NCBI GenBank assembly: GCA_934045905.1
Contig: OW203768.1
Span: 3,066,316 to 3,130,315 of the forward strand
DNA length: 64,000 nt
Reading direction: 5' to 3'
Origin: Leuctra nigra
Lineage: Eukaryota; Arthropoda; Insecta; Plecoptera; Leuctridae
Shown here: piece after piece, positions 9,126-19,624 of the stretch
Layout: each line of letters opens with the position of its first letter
How positions within the stretch are numbered: position 1 is the stretch's first letter
Notes under the pieces: generated by a model
What the model saw: only the letters and a program-made list of their open reading frames with translations
Told to the model about the DNA's origin: nothing
Databases searched by the model: none
Position numbers and translations under genes: made by a program

Positions 9126-10080
9126 GCCTGCTGGATTCCTATTGACTGATATCATTTTAGACTTGTTCTTCCACTCTTCCCTTCATATAATTTTTCACAT
9201 TTTTCGCAAATTGAAATGAAGAGATTTATTTATCTAGTCTTTCTCTGCTATATGATAGAAATTGTGTAAAAGACTTCAAATGTCAGACCTTTTAATTTAA
9301 TTAATTGTGAAGCGGTATGTAGACATTTTGATTACAATACGACTCGCGAATACTTTCACAAACGAAGTTAAAAACAGATGATAATTCCATCAAAACGAAA
9401 ATAAAGTCACAGGCACTGTTCTTTGTCAATGAGCACCACAAACAGATGTCGCATTTTACAGTTGACAAATAAAACAAACAAAACCTTGTCATATCTCCGT
9501 ACGCTCGGTTATGTCCACGTCAAAACATTCATAATTCTCTTCCGTACAGAAATAAAACTTGAAACCCGATAAAAACGACACGCAAAAAATATCGGGGACG
9601 ATTTGACAGGTAACGCCGCACAACGACAAGATAGCGACTAAAAAAAACTCACACAAACAAATGACACTAAACAGAGAATCACTCCGCTTTTTGACGTTGA
9701 CTCATTGATGTTTGCGATCGAAAGGTGGCTGCGTTTCCGATAGCGATGACTGAGCACTAGTGTATGATTTGCCACTTTATTCCCCCCGCTATCGCATGTA
9801 TGTGGGCGAGTAAACCAGAGTCGCTTGATGGCCGATCGGTTATGTTTTATTGCGCGTCTCCGTGTACCGAACGGAAACGGAAGATAAGAGGGTGCAAATA
9901 ATTCCCGGTGCATGAGGAATTGCACGACGCCGGGTTGTAGTTCACCCCGAGATGCCGATAACACGAGCAGACGGATCGCAGACAATTTGCATGGGAAATT
10001 ATAGGGATTTATCACATTTCGATCGGCAATGTGATTTCGAACTTTTACAATTACAATGTCTAGGTGCATTCTTTATATTC
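9126..10080. other. unassigned sequence, includes an unsupported 143-codon ORF
   Basis: A minus ORF at 9638-10069 has no recognisable motif and no splice or poly-A context. I leave it uncalled. The remainder shows nothing specific. Confidence 0.35.
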
Positions 10081-10090
10081 GATTTGTGTT

Positions 10091-10180
10091 AGCCAATCAG
10101 GAGCTGATATTCCAACGCTTGCGAGAGAAGATCGGTTCCTGATTGGTTGACATGTCACACGTGACTGGGAAAGGAGGCGT
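10091..10180. promoter_or_regulatory. promoter-like cluster: inverted CCAAT pair plus E-box
   Basis: AGCCAATCAGGA (from 10091) and its exact complement TCCTGATTGGTT (to 10148) face each other about 34 bases apart. A CACGTG E-box follows at 10158-10163 and then GGAGGCGTG. Paired CCAAT boxes with an E-box are a common animal promoter arrangement (NF-Y and bHLH-ZIP sites). No ORF begins nearby, so function is inference. The inverted pair could also be the ends of a small palindromic repeat. Confidence 0.3.
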
Positions 10181-10301
10181 GTCTCCGGAAGTCTGCTTTA
10201 GAATGTTGTTTTATACGATGCACAAAGTATTTTTTGATTTTTTTAATTTATTTTTTAATTAACTTGTTGCTTTGGCTGGCTCCGTCTTTTTCATCACTGG
10301 G

Positions 10302-10440
10302 TAAACTCAACACAATAAAAAACGGTATTCGGAAGAAACGGATAAGCGAAACAAGTCTGTACTTCTAAATCAACCTCTAACTAACTTTAGTAGATAAGCT
10401 CTGACTTTATTTAGAAGATTGTCAAGGAATCTGACCACCA
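10302..10440. mobile_element. MITE family C, diverged fragment
   Basis: The left end (ACTCAACACAATAAAAAACG then GTATTCGGAAGAAACGG) resembles the terminal repeat of the elements at 42584 and 52815. The rest contains GATTGTCAAGGAATCTGACC in reverse sense. It appears rearranged and lacks the second terminus. Confidence 0.4.
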
Positions 10441-10606
10441 GCCAACCCATAGCTTTCGAAAATGTCCTTTACAGAGCTGAATTTTTAGATTCAATTTCCT
10501 TCATTAGTATATAAACTTGATTTTACAACGAGTGATTTTTATTTGCATAGCATATGTTGTTCCTGACTTTTCCATCAGAAACTCATTGACATATCGTACC
10601 AAGATA

Positions 10607-11488
10607 GGGGCTGTGCATAAAGGACGTCACGCTTCAGGGGGGGGAGGGGGGGTGCACCAGTATGGGACACAGTGTGACAGGGGGAAGAGGGGGTAGCAGA
10701 AGGACAGTAGGACGTCACGTTTTGATATATATATTTTCAAGCATTTCAAATTTCAGTTGATACGTCGGGACCGGACATTTCGCTAAAAACAATAAATTCT
10801 GATACATTTTTCAGTCAAAAATAGTCTATTTAACGTGGCTCAACCGATCGAACATTCCAAAATATTTATTTTTTGAAATTACCATCATGAATGACTTTTT
10901 CTAACAGTTGAACTCTATTTAAGTATAAACAAATCATAAAATGTCCTTTAACTTGCAACTCCTGTCTTACAGCGAGGTTTAAAATTATTGCCTTCCGAGA
11001 ATGAACAAAACTTTAACACAGGAGGTATAGGAAAATCATTGCGTTTTTGGCTTATAACTTCTAAAATAGCACACTTTGGTATTGTTTTCAATTTTTTTCC
11101 TAATAAGATATCCATATATCTTCCAGAAAAAAAGTTTTTTGATCAAGTTGGGACTACATAAAAATTAGATCTTCATTATTAGCCTAAATGTGACACGATT
11201 TTACTTGGCTGCCATAAGATAACATGGGGAAGAAAACTCAAATTATCTCAGAAACAAGACACGAGAAGTGTTTAATTTTTTCAGGGATTGTGTATGGCAT
11301 GATTATCAATAAGTAGACAAAAAATTATGAAAATCTGAGACCATGCCCGATTGGATGAGCCACCTTAAGGGGGGGTAGAGATAGATATGTGACATCCTTT
11401 TAGGGGGGGGGGGGGTCTCGAAAAGTGTGACACAACGTGACAGGGGGGAGGGGGCATTTTTAGCGTGACGTCCTTTATGCACAGCCCC
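10607..11488. mobile_element. 882-bp TIR element with G-rich subterminal arms
   Basis: The ends GGGGCTGTGCATAAAGGACG and CGTCCTTTATGCACAGCCCC are perfect inverted repeats and continue as TCACGC/GCGTGA. Just inside both ends lie long G-runs with GTGACAGGGGG motifs in the same sense. The interior is AT-rich with no long ORF, so the element is non-autonomous. Part of the interior (about 10810-11200) resembles the element at 49615-50158 in reverse orientation, including ACACAGGAGGTATAGGAAAA. I do not recognise the superfamily with certainty and see no clear TSD. Confidence 0.75.
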
Positions 11489-11866
11489 ACATTGCCTCGT
11501 GTTTGCGCGACTAACAACTGCTCCTCTAATCACTACGCGACGCCGCGTGGAGGTGTAATTCCAATCACGCGCCTCGGCCAGGTAATCACCTTGTATCTTG
11601 TGTCTCAACTTGCCACGGCCGCGGCTAATTAGTACCTCGTTTCTTACGCCGCTAATTAATTTCCCCGCAGAGATATGGAACAATACGGCCCGGCGGGAAG
11701 ACGTCTCGCGTTGCGGAGTTCAGGATCTCACTCGTTAGTTCAACCAGATCTCACTCGATAGTTCAACCGAGATCTCACTCGATAGTGTTCATAGTGGTGA
11801 CATTCATAGCTGGCACGAACTTTCATTCTATAGGAACTGTGCAAGAAAATAGGAATTTTGTTACTT
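11489..11866. other. non-coding, with a short GATCTCACTCG tandem
   Basis: A ~25-30-base motif (GATCTCACTCG-TAGTTCAACC) is repeated three times at about 11727-11790. The preceding 180 bases are CpG-rich and unassigned. Confidence 0.5.
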
Positions 11867-12093
11867 CGAATTGAGCTGCGGCCATTTTGTTGGCAAAGAT
11901 GTCAGGTCAACGTTAACTTAGTTATACAATGCGACAAATCGACGATATTTTGTAAAAATTACGGTTCTTGAGTTTCTTTCGGAGCCTATACGATTACACG
12001 AGAAGCAAATAAATACTCTCAATTTTTTCTAGAAAAATACTGTTTGTCAGTTATTCCCTTATGTGTCAACAAAATGGCCGCCACAACAATTCG
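11867..12093. mobile_element. putative palindromic MITE (family M)
   Basis: CGAATTG..GCGGCCATTTTGTTG on the left matches CAACAAAATGGCCGCC..CAATTCG on the right in inverted orientation, including a perfect 14-bp core. The interior is AT-rich. A TGACGTCA motif lies immediately outside at 12094-12101. This is a single copy in the window, so MITE status is tentative. Confidence 0.45.
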
Positions 12094-12101
12094 TGACGTC
12101 A

Positions 12102-12315
12102 CACGCATGCTTGGGTTCGAGACTCAAATAAATCCCGCTTGCTACCAACCTGAGGTTGTGTGGCAAGTTTTTCCTCAGCCGTGAATCACATTAATTGGTT
12201 TCCTTATCAACATCCTCACTATTTCAGTTTCATCTCCAAATAATCATCATTTATTAACATGGAACATATCAGAATGCAAACCATTTACATGCATTACCGA
12301 AAGCAGGGTCAAGTC
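12102..12315. other. unassigned non-coding sequence
   Basis: I see nothing that I can name. Confidence 0.4.
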
Positions 12316-12465
12316 TAGTAAGTAGAATGTGTGGCACGCTGGCACTAGTAAGTAGAATGTGAGTCTCGCTGGCACGAGTAAGTAGAATGTGTGGCACGCT
12401 GGCACGAGTAAGTAGAATGTGTGGCACGCTGGCACTAGTAAGTAGAATGTGAGCCTCGCTGGGAC
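12316..12465. repeat. 30-bp minisatellite, 5 units
   Basis: The unit is TAGTAAGTAGAATGTG followed by TGGCACGCTGGCAC, with units alternating between TGGCACGC and AGTCTCGC forms. The same unit in the opposite sense occurs near 41.70-41.75 kb. A 10-codon periodic ORF on the minus strand (LLVPACHTFY) is a by-product of the 30-base period. Confidence 0.9.
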
Positions 12466-12697
12466 AACAAGAAGGAGCAACAATTGAAACATCATGTCTG
12501 TTTGTCGGTGATCCATATTTTTATTTGTCTCCGCGAGAACCGCTTTGTCACGAAACCAACAGAAACATCTTTATCGTCTGCTGCTGAAATATTAACTAAA
12601 ATAAATAACAGGACGGCGAGACGAGAATCTATTTACCCTAGCAACGCAGTCGCCGACATTAAACCGGGATATAAACCTGTAAAAACACGTCTCGTTG
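12466..12697. other. unassigned sequence between tandem arrays
   Basis: I see nothing that I can name. A 74-codon plus ORF spans it without recognisable motifs. Confidence 0.4.
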
Positions 12698-15475
12698 CAC
12701 GTAGTTGAACTGCTGTCCATGCGGCTGAGCTGTAAGTGAGTAAGTCGACATTGTGTTGTACCTCATTACACTGTGTTGTGGGGGCATTGGTTCATAACCC
12801 GGGCAAGAGCAGCACGTAGTTGAACTGTTGTCCATGCGGCTGAGCTGTAAGTGAGTTAGTCGACATTGTGTTGTACCTCATTACACTGTGTTGTGTGGGG
12901 CATTGGTTCATAACCCGGGCAAGAGCAGCACGTAGTTGAACTGTTGTCCATGCGGCTGAGCTGTAAGTGAGTTAGTCGACATTGTGTTGTACCTCATTAC
13001 ACTGTGTTGTGTGGGGCATTGGTTCATAACCCGGGCAAGAGCAGCAAGTAGTTGAACTGTTGTCCATGCGGCTGAGCTGTAAGTGAGTTAGTCGACATTG
13101 TGTTGTACCTCATTACACTGTGTTGTGTGGGGCATTGGTTCATAACCCGGGCAAGAGCAGCACGTAGTTGAACTGTTGTCCATGCGGCTGAGCTGTAAGT
13201 GAGTTAGTCGACATTGTGTTGTACCTCATTACACTGTGTTGTGGGGGCATTGGTTCATAGCCCGGGCAAGAGCAGCACGTAGTTGAACTGTTGTCCATGC
13301 GGCTGAGCTGTAAGTGAGTTAGTCGACATTGTGTTGTACCTCATTACACTGTGTTATGGGGGCATTGGTTCATAACCCGGGCAAGAGCAGCACGTAGTTG
13401 AACTGTTGTCCATGCGGCTGAGCTGTAAGTGAGTTAGTCGACATTGTGTTGTACCTCATTACACTGTGTTGTGGGGGCATTGGTTCATAACCCGGGCAAG
13501 AGCAGCAAGTAGTTGAACTGTTGTCCATGCGGCTGAGCTGTAAGTGAGTTAGTCGACATTGTGTTGTACCTCATTACACTGTGTTGTGTGGGGCATTGGT
13601 TCATAACCCGGGCAAGAGCAGCACGTAGTTGAACTGTTGTCCATGCGGCTGAGCTGTAAGTGAGTTAGTCGACATTGTGTTGTACCTCATTACACTGTGT
13701 TGTGTGGGGCATTGGTTCATAACCCGGGCAAGAGCAGCAAGTAGTTGAACTGTTGTCCATGCGGCTGAGCTGTAAGTGAGTTAGTCGACATTGTGTTGTA
13801 CCTCATTACACTGTGTTGTGTGGGGCATTGGTTCATAACCCGGGCAAGAGCAGCACGTAGTTGAACTGTTGTCCATGCGGCTGAGCTGTAAGTGAGTTAG
13901 TCGACATTGTGTTGTACCTCATTACACTGTGTTGTGTGGGGCATTGGTTCATAACCCGGGCAAGAGCAGCACGTAGTTGAACTGTTGTCCATGCGGCTGA
14001 GCTGTAAGTGAGTTAGTCGACATTGTGTTGTACCTCATTACACTGTGTTGTGTGGGGCATTGGTTCATAACCCGGGCAAGAGCAGCACGTAGTTGAACTG
14101 TTGTACATGCGGCTGAGCTGTAAGTGAGTTAGTCGACATTGTGTTGTACCTCATTACACTGTGTTGTGTGGGGCATTGGTTCATAGCCCGGGCAAGAGCA
14201 GCACGTAGTTGAACTGTTGTCCATGCGGCTGAGCTGTAAGTGAGTTAGTCGACATTGTGTTGTACCTCATTACACTGTGTTGTGGGGGCATTGGTTCATA
14301 ACCCGGGCAAGAGCAGCACGTAGTTGAACTGTTGTCCATGCGGCTGAGCTGTAAGTGAGTTAGTCGACATTGTGTTGTACCTCATTACACTGTGTTGTGT
14401 GGGGCATTGGTTCATAACCCGGGCAAGAGCAGCACGTAGTTGAACTGTTGTCCATGCGGCTGAGCTGTAAGTGAGTTAGTCGACATTGTGTTGTACCTCA
14501 TTACACTGTGTTGTGTGGGCATTGGTTCATAACCCGGGCAAGAGCAGCACGTAGTTGAACTGTTGTCCATGCGGCTGAGCTGTAAGTGAGTTAGTCGACA
14601 TTGTGTTGTACCTCATTACACTGTGTTGTGTGGGGCATTGGTTCATAACCCGGGCAAGAGCAGCACGTAGTTGAACTGTTGTCCATGCGGCTGAGCTGTA
14701 AGTGAGTTAGTCGACATTGTGTTGTACCTCATTACACTGTGTTGTGGGGGCATTGGTTCATAACCCGGGCAAGAGCAGCAAGTAGTTGAACTGTTGTCCA
14801 TGCGGCTGAGCTGTAAGTGAGTTAGTCGACATTGTGTTGTACCTCATTACACTGTGTTGTGTGGGGCATTGGTTCATAACCCGGGCAAGAGCAGCACGTA
14901 GTTGAACTGTTGTACATGCGGCTGAGCTGTAAGTGAGTTAGTCGACATTGTGTTGTACCTCATTACACTGTGTTGTGTGGGGGCATTGGTTCATAACCCG
15001 GGCAAGAGCAGCACGTAGTTGAACTGTTGTCCATGCGGCTGAGCTGTAAGTGAGTAAGTCGACATTGTGTTGTACCTCATTACACTGTGTTGTGGGGGCA
15101 TTGGTTCATAACCCGGGCAAGAGCAGCACGTAGTTGAACTGTTGTCCATGCGGCTGAGCTGTAAGTGAGTTAGTCGACATTGTGTTGTACCTCATTACAC
15201 TGTGTTGTGTGGGGCATTGGTTCATAGCCCGGGCAAGAGCAGCACGTAGTTGAACTGTTGTCCATGCGGCTGAGCTGTAAGTGAGTTAGTCGACATTGTG
15301 TTGTACCTCATTACACTGTGTTGTGGGGGCATTGGTTCATAACCCGGGCAAGAGCAGCACGTAGTTGAACTGTTGTCCATGCGGCTGAGCTGTAAGTGAG
15401 TAAGTCGACATTGTGTTGTACCTCATTACACTGTGTTGTGGGGGCATTGGTTCATAACCCGGGCAAGAGCAGCAC
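12698..15475. repeat. ~116-bp satellite array, 24 units
   Basis: Units begin CACGTAGTTGAACTGTTGTC and end AACCCGGGCAAGAGCAG. The period is 115-117 bases, and length differences come from GTTGTGTGGGGC versus GTTGTGGGGGC. Other variable positions are CACGTAG/CAAGTAG, GTGAGTTAG/GTGAGTAAG and ATAACCC/ATAGCCC. Units are otherwise almost identical, indicating recent amplification or homogenisation. Each has CTGTAAGTGAG, a consensus-like 5' splice site, and GGTTCATAACC, one base off a Pol III B box. No long ORF is maintained. Confidence 0.97.
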
Positions 15476-15620
15476 TAATGCACTTCAATACGACTTCGTG
15501 ACATGTGAAATCTTGCATTATACCACGCTGGATGATATTGAACACGTAGTAAGAATGGTGAAGCTGGAAGTGGGAAGTGAAGTATTTTAGTCAGTTATAA
15601 TGTCGATTGTCGAATTAAAG
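15476..15620. other. unassigned sequence after satellite
   Basis: A short ORF runs out of the last satellite unit to 15590 and is not supported as a gene. Confidence 0.4.
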
Positions 15621-15893
15621 AGCAGAAGTTCTGGATATGTACCTCAGAGAGTGACGGACGTTCATTTTCTCTATTTTTTGTTGTACATTTTGGAATGGTG
15701 TAATTAAGCTCTATCAATTGTCATTTGACTGATGTCAACAAATAAAGTTATGTGAAGTATTCTATAACACAATGACTCATATCATCGTTACAAATATAAT
15801 TGGATGAAGACAGAATTACTGATTTTGAACCCATCTCGAGAATCACTGAAGTGGACAACCGCCCTTCTATCTCAGAGATGAGAAACACATACA
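15621..15893 (-). pseudogene. decayed ORF of dispersed repeat family G, copy 2
   Basis: On the minus strand this matches the ORF at 283-540 at DNA and peptide level. It holds the segments EIEG, ILEMGS, DMSHCV and, after a stop and a ~30-base insertion, QLIELNYTIPK. The frame is broken, so this copy cannot make a protein. Confidence 0.4.
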
Positions 15894-16504
15894 TATTTAC
15901 AGAATATTACGCTAATTGCTTAATGTTTTATATCAGCATAACCATTCTGTGAAATCAGCATAAGACATGGAATATTTTAGTCTCATTACATTTTTATGTA
16001 AAATATAAACATTCTAAAGAACGCTATTTCGAGAGTTTCTTTCACTTATTCCGTTAATAAAATGTGCATACTTGTTGCAATCCGGAAGCTAAATCACACG
16101 TCATTTGAGTCGTCTTCGTCGTCCATGCGACACCCAATATCCACTTCTCCACTGACATCAGTGACCTGAGAAACCCGATACACCTCAGTAACACTGCAAC
16201 ACCGAACATTCCTCTCCACCGAACTCCAAGAAACACATGTCTTTGCCATCTTGACATTACACTGCACATCTTTCAAGAAGGAATGGAGATGAAAAATATC
16301 AACGGAACGAGAAAGTGACATGTTTTTTCCGCGCATCACGAGATTGAAGATACATAATAAGAGATGGATGTGGATGTAACGCATTTCTACAGAAGTCCGC
16401 ATCGAGATCAAAATAAACGCATTACTGAGGTCTTGTGATATTAACTGATATATATAATTAATGTTAAGGCATTAAGAGGTCTGAGTAAGGTCAAGGGACG
16501 CGTA
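15894..16504. other. unassigned AT-rich sequence
   Basis: Two overlapping minus ORFs (71 and 105 codons, 16054-16411) show no recognisable domain. I see no repeat. Confidence 0.4.
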
Positions 16505-16608
16505 TGTTCAAAGTTTTCTTACAGTTTTTATTCATGCGAACAGCATTTTCTAAAAGCCCATCCCACTATACTAAATAATGCCACACATTCCGACTTTTGG
16601 TACGACGT
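16505..16608. mobile_element. MITE family A, half-copy
   Basis: It shares ACTAAATAATGCCACACA and GGTACGACGTCAAAG with intact MITE A copies and stops at the palindrome centre. Confidence 0.45.
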
Positions 16609-17334
16609 CAAAGGAAGAAATACTATTATTTAATTAATATTTCAACACTTTTGGTCAATATACTTCAGCATGTGGCAATATGTGGCAATATTGCGCTTAC
16701 TCTTTTTGTCGTTGAAAAAATAAAAAATACACTTTTAAATTGCCCAGCCCAGGCCTCCACGTTCTTAGTTATTAAGAAATAATAAGAAATCCGTTGTCAA
16801 ATTGGCCGAATCAGTAAGCTAATACTTGCAAAAGTATCTTCCTTGTGGATTAAAATGATAGAAAATAACAATACATAAACACAGTTTTCATGTTATATCA
16901 TTGACGACTTACTTAAACATTTCTTTGCTAATCACTAATACTTGTGGTAAATTTATGATAAGTCATATCAAATAGTTCAAAGTCAGAAGTCACCAATGTG
17001 GACGGGTAGCTTCTTAACAGCATTAACTCACGACACGCAAGAAAGAAAAACACATGAAAATATGTATTTCGGTAAGTGCAACATCAAGATTAAAAAGACA
17101 CTCAAGTGGATAATGTTTCTGACGGCATCTTTCCGGCAGCTGAGTACCGTGGCACAAAGACATTGTTCTAGCATGGGGCGGGGGAGGGGGGGGGGTCACG
17201 TGTTCGATCCCCGGTAAACTTGTTACAAGGAGCAACACAGTTCCCCAGCGGCGTGCGGTTTCAGGGAAACATTTGCATTCGAGGGTGTCTTCGTTCAGGT
17301 ACTTGCTTGGAAAATGTACTCCACGAATTCCGCG
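16609..17334. other. unassigned sequence with a G-run and B-box-like motif
   Basis: At 17173-17217 a G-run is followed by GTGTTCGATCCCCGG, which resembles a Pol III B box, possibly a degenerate tRNA-derived SINE. The rest shows nothing. Confidence 0.35.
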
Positions 17335-17338
17335 TTAA

Positions 17339-17733
17339 GAGGCAAACGGAAGCGAACGGATATCGCACGGTTCGTCAGAGCGTTTTTTTGAAATTGTGTC
17401 TTCCCACTTAATAATTTTAAAAAATCAGATAGTAACGACCCATTACAGCCTAATAGACTAAATAATGCCGCACACTGGAGTTCATTACGACCTCTGGTAC
17501 GACCTCAAAGTGTTAAATACGATTTTTTTCGATAATTTTATTAAAAATATCGTATTTAACACTTTGAGGTCGCACCAGAGGTCATAATGAACTCCAGTGT
17601 GCGGCATTATTTAGTTTATTAGGCTGTTATGGGTCGTTACTATCTGATTTTTTAAAATTATTAAGTGGGAAGACACAATTTCAAAAAACCCCTCTGACGA
17701 ACCGTGCGATTCCCGTTCGCTTCCGTTTGCCTC
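17339..17733. mobile_element. MITE family A, intact palindromic copy with TTAA flanks
   Basis: This 395-bp element starts GAGGCAAACGGAAGCG and ends with its complement. Almost its full length is self-complementary, with the centre near 17530. It is flanked on both sides by TTAA (17335-17338 and 17734-17737). TTAA duplication is characteristic of the piggyBac superfamily, but these ends do not begin with the usual CCC, so assignment is open. There is no ORF, so it must be mobilised in trans. The second intact copy is at 41759-42154. Confidence 0.88.
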
Positions 17734-17740
17734 TTAACAG

Positions 17741-17832
17741 GTCATACAAGGAATGTCATTGGCTGTTGCCACGACATTAGAGTCTTAATCAACTGTTTAA
17801 AATTTAGCAAAGCATTGAAAAACTGTGCCTAA
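17741..17832. mobile_element. MITE family D fragment
   Basis: It matches one half of family D (GGCTGTTGCCACGACATTAG, TCTTAATCAACTGTTTAAA), also seen at 19893-20112 and 50250-50520. Confidence 0.5.
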
Positions 17833-17959
17833 ATGTGTAGAATAGAAGTTTCTCTATCATGAAGAGTAGGTACTTGGATATATCCCATGGCTTTTACAAA
17901 ATACGCGATAAAATATTTTAATATGTTATACAACGTAACAAATGTTCATTAAATAATAG

Positions 17960-18196
17960 TCTCAGCTGGAATATATAATATTACAAAAGCTTCATAAATC
18001 ATGGAAAGAACTAAATAATCAGCGTTGTACAATTTGTACGCTGTCTGAAACTTGTGTCATTTGTAAAGAAAACGACATTCGAACACTTGTTGATTTGCGG
18101 GAAAACAACTTTCAAGAACATTTATCACTTTGGAAACGTGAAGACAGATTTTGCATAATAACCTACAGAGAGCTTTTTTTAAAGTTATCAATTTAA
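17960..18196 (+). CDS. small Cys-rich ORF, unknown, no start codon
   Basis: A 78-codon open frame runs from just after a stop (17957-17959) to TAA at 18194-18196. It encodes RCTICTLSETCVICKEND near residues 25-41, a CxxC-x5-CxxC arrangement that could bind zinc, then RTLVDLRENNFQEHLSLW. There is no Met in a useful position. If real it would be an exon or an element fragment; TCTCAG lies at its upstream edge and could act as a weak acceptor. The family is not recognised, and a chance ORF is quite possible. Confidence 0.15.
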   Translation, partial: SQLEYIILQKLHKSWKELNNQRCTICTLSETCVICKENDIRTLVDLRENNFQEHLSLWKREDRFCIITYRELFLKLSI

Positions 18197-19239
18197 AAAT
18201 AAAACATAATTCTATATAATTTGTTTAAAATGCCTATCGGCTTCAGTTCGTCACATGTCAAGAAACATTTCATCCATAAACGTCATCGAGTGTTCGTCAC
18301 GAACTGATATGAACGCCGCCACTGTTGCCACCTCTAAGTACACCCGAAGACGTTAACGTTATGCATCAGCTCAGCTGGCGTACGTCTGGCAACGCCGGAT
18401 AAAAGCCTTGTTACTAAATAATGAGCTTGAAACTCGGTTACCTTTCACCCCCTCCTCCATCTTCACTCACTCACCCACTCAACTGCCGTGCATCTTGAAG
18501 CCGGCGTCAACGGAGCGTCTTCACTCATAGCAGAACATTACCAAGAGTTGGGACATTACGTTACTTCTTTATGACGCGAACTGTACCATGGGCACAGGTA
18601 ATCAAACGACCATTTCTTGCAAAGAATAGACAAAACCGTATCTTATGACACGAAACTTGGAGAAAATATTTATCAGATATTTAGTGATAGCTTAATCGCC
18701 CTCACTTCTGATTTTTTCTTTCAATTTTAACAAGAAAAATAATTTACGTAACGGATTTTACATTCAAATATATAGATTAATTAGGAATAATGTTATGAAA
18801 ATTATTAGCATTTTAATTGTCAAAAGTCAACTTTGTCTGAACCGTTGTCGAGCTTTTCTACTTCCAAATGTACTTTTGGCAACTCCAAGAAATGAAGCTT
18901 CTCTCCTCGTACAGAGTAGTAAAAGGATAGCTTTAAAAAAATTATATCGAGTGGTCAATTTCAAATCATATTCAGAAGACCTTAGGCGGTCAGGATTATT
19001 TCAGAAACCGAGATTTTATAAAAACAAAAGTAAACTGCTACGTAGTGGATATTTGAATATTATAATAGTAATTTGAAAATGTTGCACATTCAGTTTTGAT
19101 TCAGATTTAGCCAAGAACAATGATTTACTTACTTATTTAGATGATACATTACATTAATAAAATTGGAGTATTGACGTTCAAAACTTAGTTACTTTATTAT
19201 GTATAATTAAACTTTTATGTGGAGTATTAAAGAAGAAGA
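18197..19239. other. unassigned sequence
   Basis: I see no supported gene. CpG-richer patches at 18300-18550 include GGATAAAAGCC, but no further promoter evidence. Confidence 0.4.
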
Positions 19240-19254
19240 AATTTCCCACGAAAT

Positions 19255-19450
19255 AGCGCTGTAACTTTGGACCGTCGCCGCGACGCAGCCGGCCTCGCCC
19301 GCAGACAAGCTCAGTCGATAATGTCGTCCTGGGCCTCCATCTTCCTCTTAAGAGTCCTCCGCGGGTCTTAACGTAAATAACTGATGAGCTGCGAGAGCAC
19401 AAGAAGATAATGGCGGCTGGATCGTGACGTCAGGGGGCGGGGCGGATCAG
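19255..19450. promoter_or_regulatory. CpG-rich promoter-like patch with CRE and GC box
   Basis: Within an otherwise AT-rich region this stretch is CpG-dense. It contains AATGGCGGC (YY1-like) at ~19409, a perfect CRE TGACGTCA at 19425-19432 and GGGGGCGGGGCGG (Sp1-type GC box) at ~19433-19445, all within 40 bases. That clustering is typical of animal housekeeping promoters. No transcript can be assigned on either side. Confidence 0.35.
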
Positions 19451-19624
19451 AGAAGTGGTCAAGAGACTTCAACAAGTGAGCAGAGTCTCAAGGAGGTATC
19501 ACTCACGAGCCTCGGCAATCCGCATAAGTCCTGAATGTATTTTCGAAGCTGCACTGCTGTGGCGCCATTTTCTTGACACACAGCAGAACACTGGTATATT
19601 GTTGTAATAGTCAACAGTGTTGAA

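Noticed and set aside
9638..10069. 143-codon minus ORF
   Set aside because: No recognisable domain, no splice or poly-A context and no recurrence elsewhere in the window; length alone is not sufficient evidence.
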